Shown: one piece after another, positions 60,769-64,000 of the stretch | Numbering within the stretch: the stretch's first letter is position 1 | Layout of the letters: every line of letters begins with the position of its first letter | Assembly: GCF_011044495.1 (NCBI RefSeq) | Contig: NZ_CP049143.1 | Location: 6,944,001-7,008,000 of the forward strand | Reading direction: 5' to 3' | Length of the DNA stretch: 64,000 nt | Source: Roseimicrobium sp. ORNL1 | GTDB taxonomy: Bacteria > Verrucomicrobiota > Verrucomicrobiia > Verrucomicrobiales > Verrucomicrobiaceae | Program-made: the position numbers and the translations under genes | Notes under the pieces: model-generated | Databases searched by the model: none | The model's input: only the letters and a program-made list of their open reading frames with translations | Told to the model about the DNA's origin: nothing

Positions 60769-63084
60769 ATGTCCTCTTCCCCACCCCAGAAGCCTCTACA
60801 GCCCGGTCTGTTTGATCCACAGGATGGGAATGCAGTGGCTGAACGCGACGATGGCAAGCCACACATCGCGCGTGTGCTGGTGGAGGAGACCGCGCTGGAA
60901 CTCGACTACGTGATCCCGGACGAGCTGGCGCACCGCGTGCATCTCGGGTCGCGCGTGCATGTGCCGCTGCAAGGCAGGCGGGCCATCGCGGTGGTGGTGC
61001 AGTTGTTGCACGACTCGCCGCATGCGGCCCGGTTGCGTCCGATTGCGGACACCATCAGCACGAAGGCGATGTTCCCCGAGAACCTGCTGAAGCTCGCGAA
61101 GTGGTTGAGCGCTTATTACCTTTGTCCGTTGCGTCAGGTGCTGCGAACCATGCTACCCGAGGCAGTGCGTTCGCGTCCGGAGAGCTTCCTTTCAGACAGC
61201 CACATCTCACTCGTGAAGATGCCGGGCGCGGATGAACTGGAGAAGCTGCGCAAGGCTGCGCCCATCCAGGTACGCATCCTGGAAGCGATCCAGGCGAATG
61301 GCGGTGAGTCCACCCTGAGCATGCTGCGCAAGGAACTGCCACGAGCCACGCAGGTGATTCATGTGCTGGTGAAGAAGGGACTCGTCACGCGCAGTGAAGT
61401 ACGCGTAGAGCGTGACCCGTTTCAGGAGGAGGAGTTCATGCCCTCCGAGCCTCTGACGCTCACAGAAGAGCAGAGCGCGGTGTATGCGCACGTCCTCAAG
61501 GCATTGGAAAAACCTGCGGACAGCCCGCCCATGCTGCTCTTTGGCGTGACGGGCAGTGGCAAGACAGAGATTTATCTCCAAGCCATCGGGCGGGTGTTGG
61601 AGAAGAACAAAACAGCGCTCGTGCTGGTGCCGGAAATCAGTCTCACGCCGCAGACCATCGAGCGTTTCAAATCACGCTTCTCCGAGCGGAAGCAACGCAT
61701 CGCCGTGCTGCACAGCCACCTCTCCGAAGGCGAGCGGCATGATGAATGGTTCAAGATTCACGAGGAGCGCGCGGATATCGTCATCGGCGCGCGCAGCGCC
61801 ATCTTCGCGCCGCTGGAGAATGTCGGGCTCATCATCGTGGATGAGGAGCATGAGCCCAGCTACAAGCAGGATGAAAATCCACGCTATCACGCGCGCGATC
61901 TCGCCGTGGTGCGGGGCAAGCTCGAGGGCTGTCCGGTGATTCTCGGCAGCGCGACCCCAAGCCTGGAGTCCTTCGAGAACGCGAAGAATGGCAAGTACGA
62001 ACTGCTGCGCATGAACAAGCGCACGGACGGCAAGTCACTGCCGCTCATTCGCATCGTGGACATGCGCCTGGAGAAACGCCGCACGAAGGATGGCTTCAGC
62101 ATCCTGAGCGAAAAGTTGCGTCTCGCGGTGCAGGCGCGATTGGAACGCGGAGAGCAGACCATTCTCTTCCTCAATCGCCGCGGCTTCAATACGGCACTCA
62201 CCTGCATGAAGTGCGGCGTGACCTGCACGTGTCCGGATTGCTCCATGGCCATGACGTTTCACAAGAGCGACACGAAGCTCATCTGTCACGTGTGCGGCAT
62301 GCGCAAGCTGCCGCCGCGCAAGTGCGAGGCATGCGGCGACCCTTCCCTCACCTTCGCCGGCTTCGGCACGGAGCGCGCGGAGGAGACCATCCGCAAAGTC
62401 TTCCCGCAGGCGCGCCTCGCCCGTGTGGATACGGACACCATGCAGCGGAAGAACCAGCTCCGCGATACGCTGCGTCTCTTCCGCAGCCAGAAGCTGGATA
62501 TCCTCATCGGCACGCAGATGATCGCCAAGGGACTCGACTTTCCCAACGTGACGCTCGTGGGCGTGCTCAACGCGGACCTCGCGCTGAACCTTCCCGACTA
62601 CCGTGCTGCCGAGCGCACCTTCCAGCTTCTCACGCAGGTAGCGGGACGTGCGGGACGTGGCGAGCGACAAGGTGAGGTTTTCATCCAGACCTACACGCCG
62701 CACAGCCCGGCCATTCAGTTCTCAAGACACACGGACTTCGATGGCTTCGCGGAGCAGGAACTGGAACAGCGCAAGCAGTGGCACTATCCACCGTATCTGC
62801 ACACCGTCCTGATTGGCGCACGAGGCAAGGAAGCGGCGCATGCGGAGTTCAGCCTGCAGACACTCGCTTCACGTTTGCAGAAGGAAGCTCCAGCGGACCT
62901 CGTCATGGGCGAACCGTGTCCTTCACCACTAGCCAAGGCCCACGGGCAGTTCCGTTTCCAGCTCCTGCTTCGCGTGGAGAAGATCCGTCCTCTCGTTGCT
63001 CACCTGCAAAAGGTGCTCGCCGGCATGACCTTCCCCGAAGGTGTGATCGTCACATGGGACGTGGATGCGATGTCGCTGATGTAG
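60769..63084 (+). CDS. priA: primosomal replication helicase PriA
   Basis: 771 residues. It restarts stalled replication forks. Walker A GVTGSGKTEIY near 257-267; DEEH box IIVDEEHEPSYK near 356; the helicase LVPEISLTPQTIERF; two zinc sites CMKCGVTCTCPDC and CHVCGMRKLPPRKCEACGD at 480-524; late motif FIQTYTPHSPAI. The N-terminal 3'BD and winged-helix parts are present. It is followed by a long imperfect inverted repeat. Confidence 0.97.
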   Translation: MSSSPPQKPLQPGLFDPQDGNAVAERDDGKPHIARVLVEETALELDYVIPDELAHRVHLGSRVHVPLQGRRAIAVVVQLLHDSPHAARLRPIADTISTKAMFPENLLKLAKWLSAYYLCPLRQVLRTMLPEAVRSRPESFLSDSHISLVKMPGADELEKLRKAAPIQVRILEAIQANGGESTLSMLRKELPRATQVIHVLVKKGLVTRSEVRVERDPFQEEEFMPSEPLTLTEEQSAVYAHVLKALEKPADSPPMLLFGVTGSGKTEIYLQAIGRVLEKNKTALVLVPEISLTPQTIERFKSRFSERKQRIAVLHSHLSEGERHDEWFKIHEERADIVIGARSAIFAPLENVGLIIVDEEHEPSYKQDENPRYHARDLAVVRGKLEGCPVILGSATPSLESFENAKNGKYELLRMNKRTDGKSLPLIRIVDMRLEKRRTKDGFSILSEKLRLAVQARLERGEQTILFLNRRGFNTALTCMKCGVTCTCPDCSMAMTFHKSDTKLICHVCGMRKLPPRKCEACGDPSLTFAGFGTERAEETIRKVFPQARLARVDTDTMQRKNQLRDTLRLFRSQKLDILIGTQMIAKGLDFPNVTLVGVLNADLALNLPDYRAAERTFQLLTQVAGRAGRGERQGEVFIQTYTPHSPAIQFSRHTDFDGFAEQELEQRKQWHYPPYLHTVLIGARGKEAAHAEFSLQTLASRLQKEAPADLVMGEPCPSPLAKAHGQFRFQLLLRVEKIRPLVAHLQKVLAGMTFPEGVIVTWDVDAMSLM

Positions 63085-63121
63085 CGTGGTGGATCAGGGG
63101 CGAGGCAGCGTCTTTTTAATG

Positions 63122-63264
63122 GCCGCAAAAGAACGCAAAGAACACAAAAGTTACTGAGGGGAAGCGAGAGTGCGCGGCACAGCGTCTAGACAGCAAGGAA
63201 CACTGCATCAGAATGCAGCCCTCGCATCTTGAAACCTTTTGTGCTCTTTGCGTTCTTTTGCGGC
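63122..63264. repeat. large inverted repeat between priA and the sigma-54 activator
   Basis: Arms of 29 bp (63122-63150 and 63236-63264) are complementary with one mismatch, and three further pairs extend outward past one mismatch. The 85-bp loop has no gene. The sequence (GCAAAAGAACGCAAAGA-type) looks like a dispersed repeat. Position between convergent genes would let it act as a bidirectional terminator or an RNA-folding barrier. Confidence 0.8.
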
Positions 63265-63277
63265 TATTCGCTTCCTT

Positions 63278-64000
63278 CTACGAAGCCTTCCGTGCTTTCG
63301 CTGCCTTGGGATCGACAGCTTTCGCAGTGACCACACCGGCGACGGGCACGGGCTTGGTGTCGGTCTTCGATTGGGACATGTCTTCTTCGGACACACCGAG
63401 CAGGTCGGCGGCGTCCTCGGAATTTTGGCCGCTGGCGCGCAGGGCGGCTTTCTTGAGCTCGCGCTCCACCCAGGACATGAGCTCGAAGCCGGGCAGTTGT
63501 TGGGCGCCGTGGATGAGCGTCTGCAGGGCGTCCTGCATGCGGGTCAGCGTGTGGATCGGAGTGACCACGCGCTGGGTGTTGCTGCCGAGCGGGATGTCCG
63601 CGGGGAGCAGCACGTCGGCATTGCTCAGGGCGCAGGCGCGCTGGAGGGTGTTCTCCAGTTCACGCACGTTGCCGGGCCAGTCGTAGGCCTCAAGCAGGCC
63701 GAGAGCGTCTTCTGAGAAGCGCATCTGCGGAGTGCGCTTGCGCGCGGCCATGCGCTGCAGGAAGAACTCGGCCAGGATGCGCACATCTTCACGACGCTCA
63801 CGAAGCGGCGGGATGTGGATGCGCACCACGTTCAGGCGGTAGAAAAGGTCTTCACGGAATTTCCCCTCGGTCACTTCCTTTTCGAGGTCCTTATTCGTGG
63901 CGGCGAGCACACGGACATCCGTCTTCAGGGTGGTGTTGCCACCCACGCGGCTGAGTTCACCTTCCTGCAGCACGCGGAGCAGCTTGCTCTGCACGGTCAG
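63278..64000 (-). CDS. sigma-54-dependent activator, N-terminal part cut by window edge
   Basis: The visible 240 residues are the later part of the AAA+ domain and the C-terminus of an NtrC-family activator. Seen: LQEGELSRVGGNTTLKTDVRVLAATNKDLE, then GKFREDLFYRLNVVRIHIPPLRERREDV with the Arg finger, and YDWPGNVRELENTLQRA, all typical of the family. The end has a weak HTH-like part (RASGQNSEDAADLLGVSEEDM) and a Lys/Ala-rich tail. It would activate sigma-54 promoters. The receiver or sensor domain is outside the window. Confidence 0.93.
   Translation of the reverse strand: MTVQSKLLRVLQEGELSRVGGNTTLKTDVRVLAATNKDLEKEVTEGKFREDLFYRLNVVRIHIPPLRERREDVRILAEFFLQRMAARKRTPQMRFSEDALGLLEAYDWPGNVRELENTLQRACALSNADVLLPADIPLGSNTQRVVTPIHTLTRMQDALQTLIHGAQQLPGFELMSWVERELKKAALRASGQNSEDAADLLGVSEEDMSQSKTDTKPVPVAGVVTAKAVDPKAAKARKAS

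Noticed and set aside
1-64000. CRISPR array
   Set aside because: No regularly spaced short repeats with unique spacers were seen; the only clear tandem repeat is inside the protein gene at 11196-11695.

Overview
The window reads as chromosomal DNA of a GC-rich member of the Verrucomicrobiota, probably a heterotroph of the Verrucomicrobiales. This is inferred from family content: a DUF1501 / PSD1 (Planctomycete-type cytochrome c) pair, Tat-exported hydrolases, a sialate O-acetylesterase, diheme and DUF2752 proteins, and islands next to tRNA genes. No 16S gene is present, so the rank is an inference.

Layout. 1-11.8 kb: 5' part of pyrH, a TMEM164/YwaF-like membrane protein, a secreted protein with a possible His/Cys dyad, a sulfotransferase followed by a double-methyltransferase fusion (both start with the same unnamed domain), a secreted beta-helix protein, a three-gene redox cluster (DsbA-like, rhodanese, MauE/DoxX) and a four-repeat secreted protein. 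11.9-29.45 kb: two genomic islands side by side at tRNA-Arg sequences. Island A (11,935-19,101) starts with a 5' half of tRNA-Arg(CCG). It carries a VOC lipoprotein, a 1418-residue LodA-like quinoprotein fused to a heme-oxygenase-like diiron domain, and a LodB-like flavoprotein, and ends with a decayed integrase. Island B (19,102-29,422) is bounded by a perfect 41-bp repeat of the 5' half of tRNA-Arg(TCT). It carries a type III restriction-modification system, an excisionase-like protein, a replication/HTH-like protein, hypothetical genes and an intact tyrosine integrase. The intact tRNA-Arg(TCT) lies at its right edge.

29.5-43 kb: hypothetical genes, a class V aminotransferase, and a divergent locus controlled by a FadR/GntR regulator with a candidate palindromic operator. 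This locus has a Tat-exported esterase on one side and GH5-like hydrolase, DUF1501 and PSD1 genes (overlapping stops and starts) on the other. An ExbB/ExbD/TonB-like operon follows on the minus strand. 43-64 kb is mostly housekeeping: trpG/pabA, a TPR-AAA ATPase, ribD, a toxin-antitoxin pair overlapping gmhB, DUF2752, a diheme cytochrome, sialate O-acetylesterase, a trypsin-like protease, a Fic protein with a palindromic upstream site, rpsA, an MFS transporter, an RlmI-like methyltransferase, priA, and the 3' part of a sigma-54 activator.

The strongest candidate for an undescribed system is the LodA-diiron oxidase fusion with its LodB partner on island A. The most informative structural feature is the stacking of two islands on the 5' halves of tRNA-Arg genes, where the incoming element must supply the promoter and 5' half of the rebuilt tRNA. 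All functional assignments come from reading motifs by eye; no database search was run.
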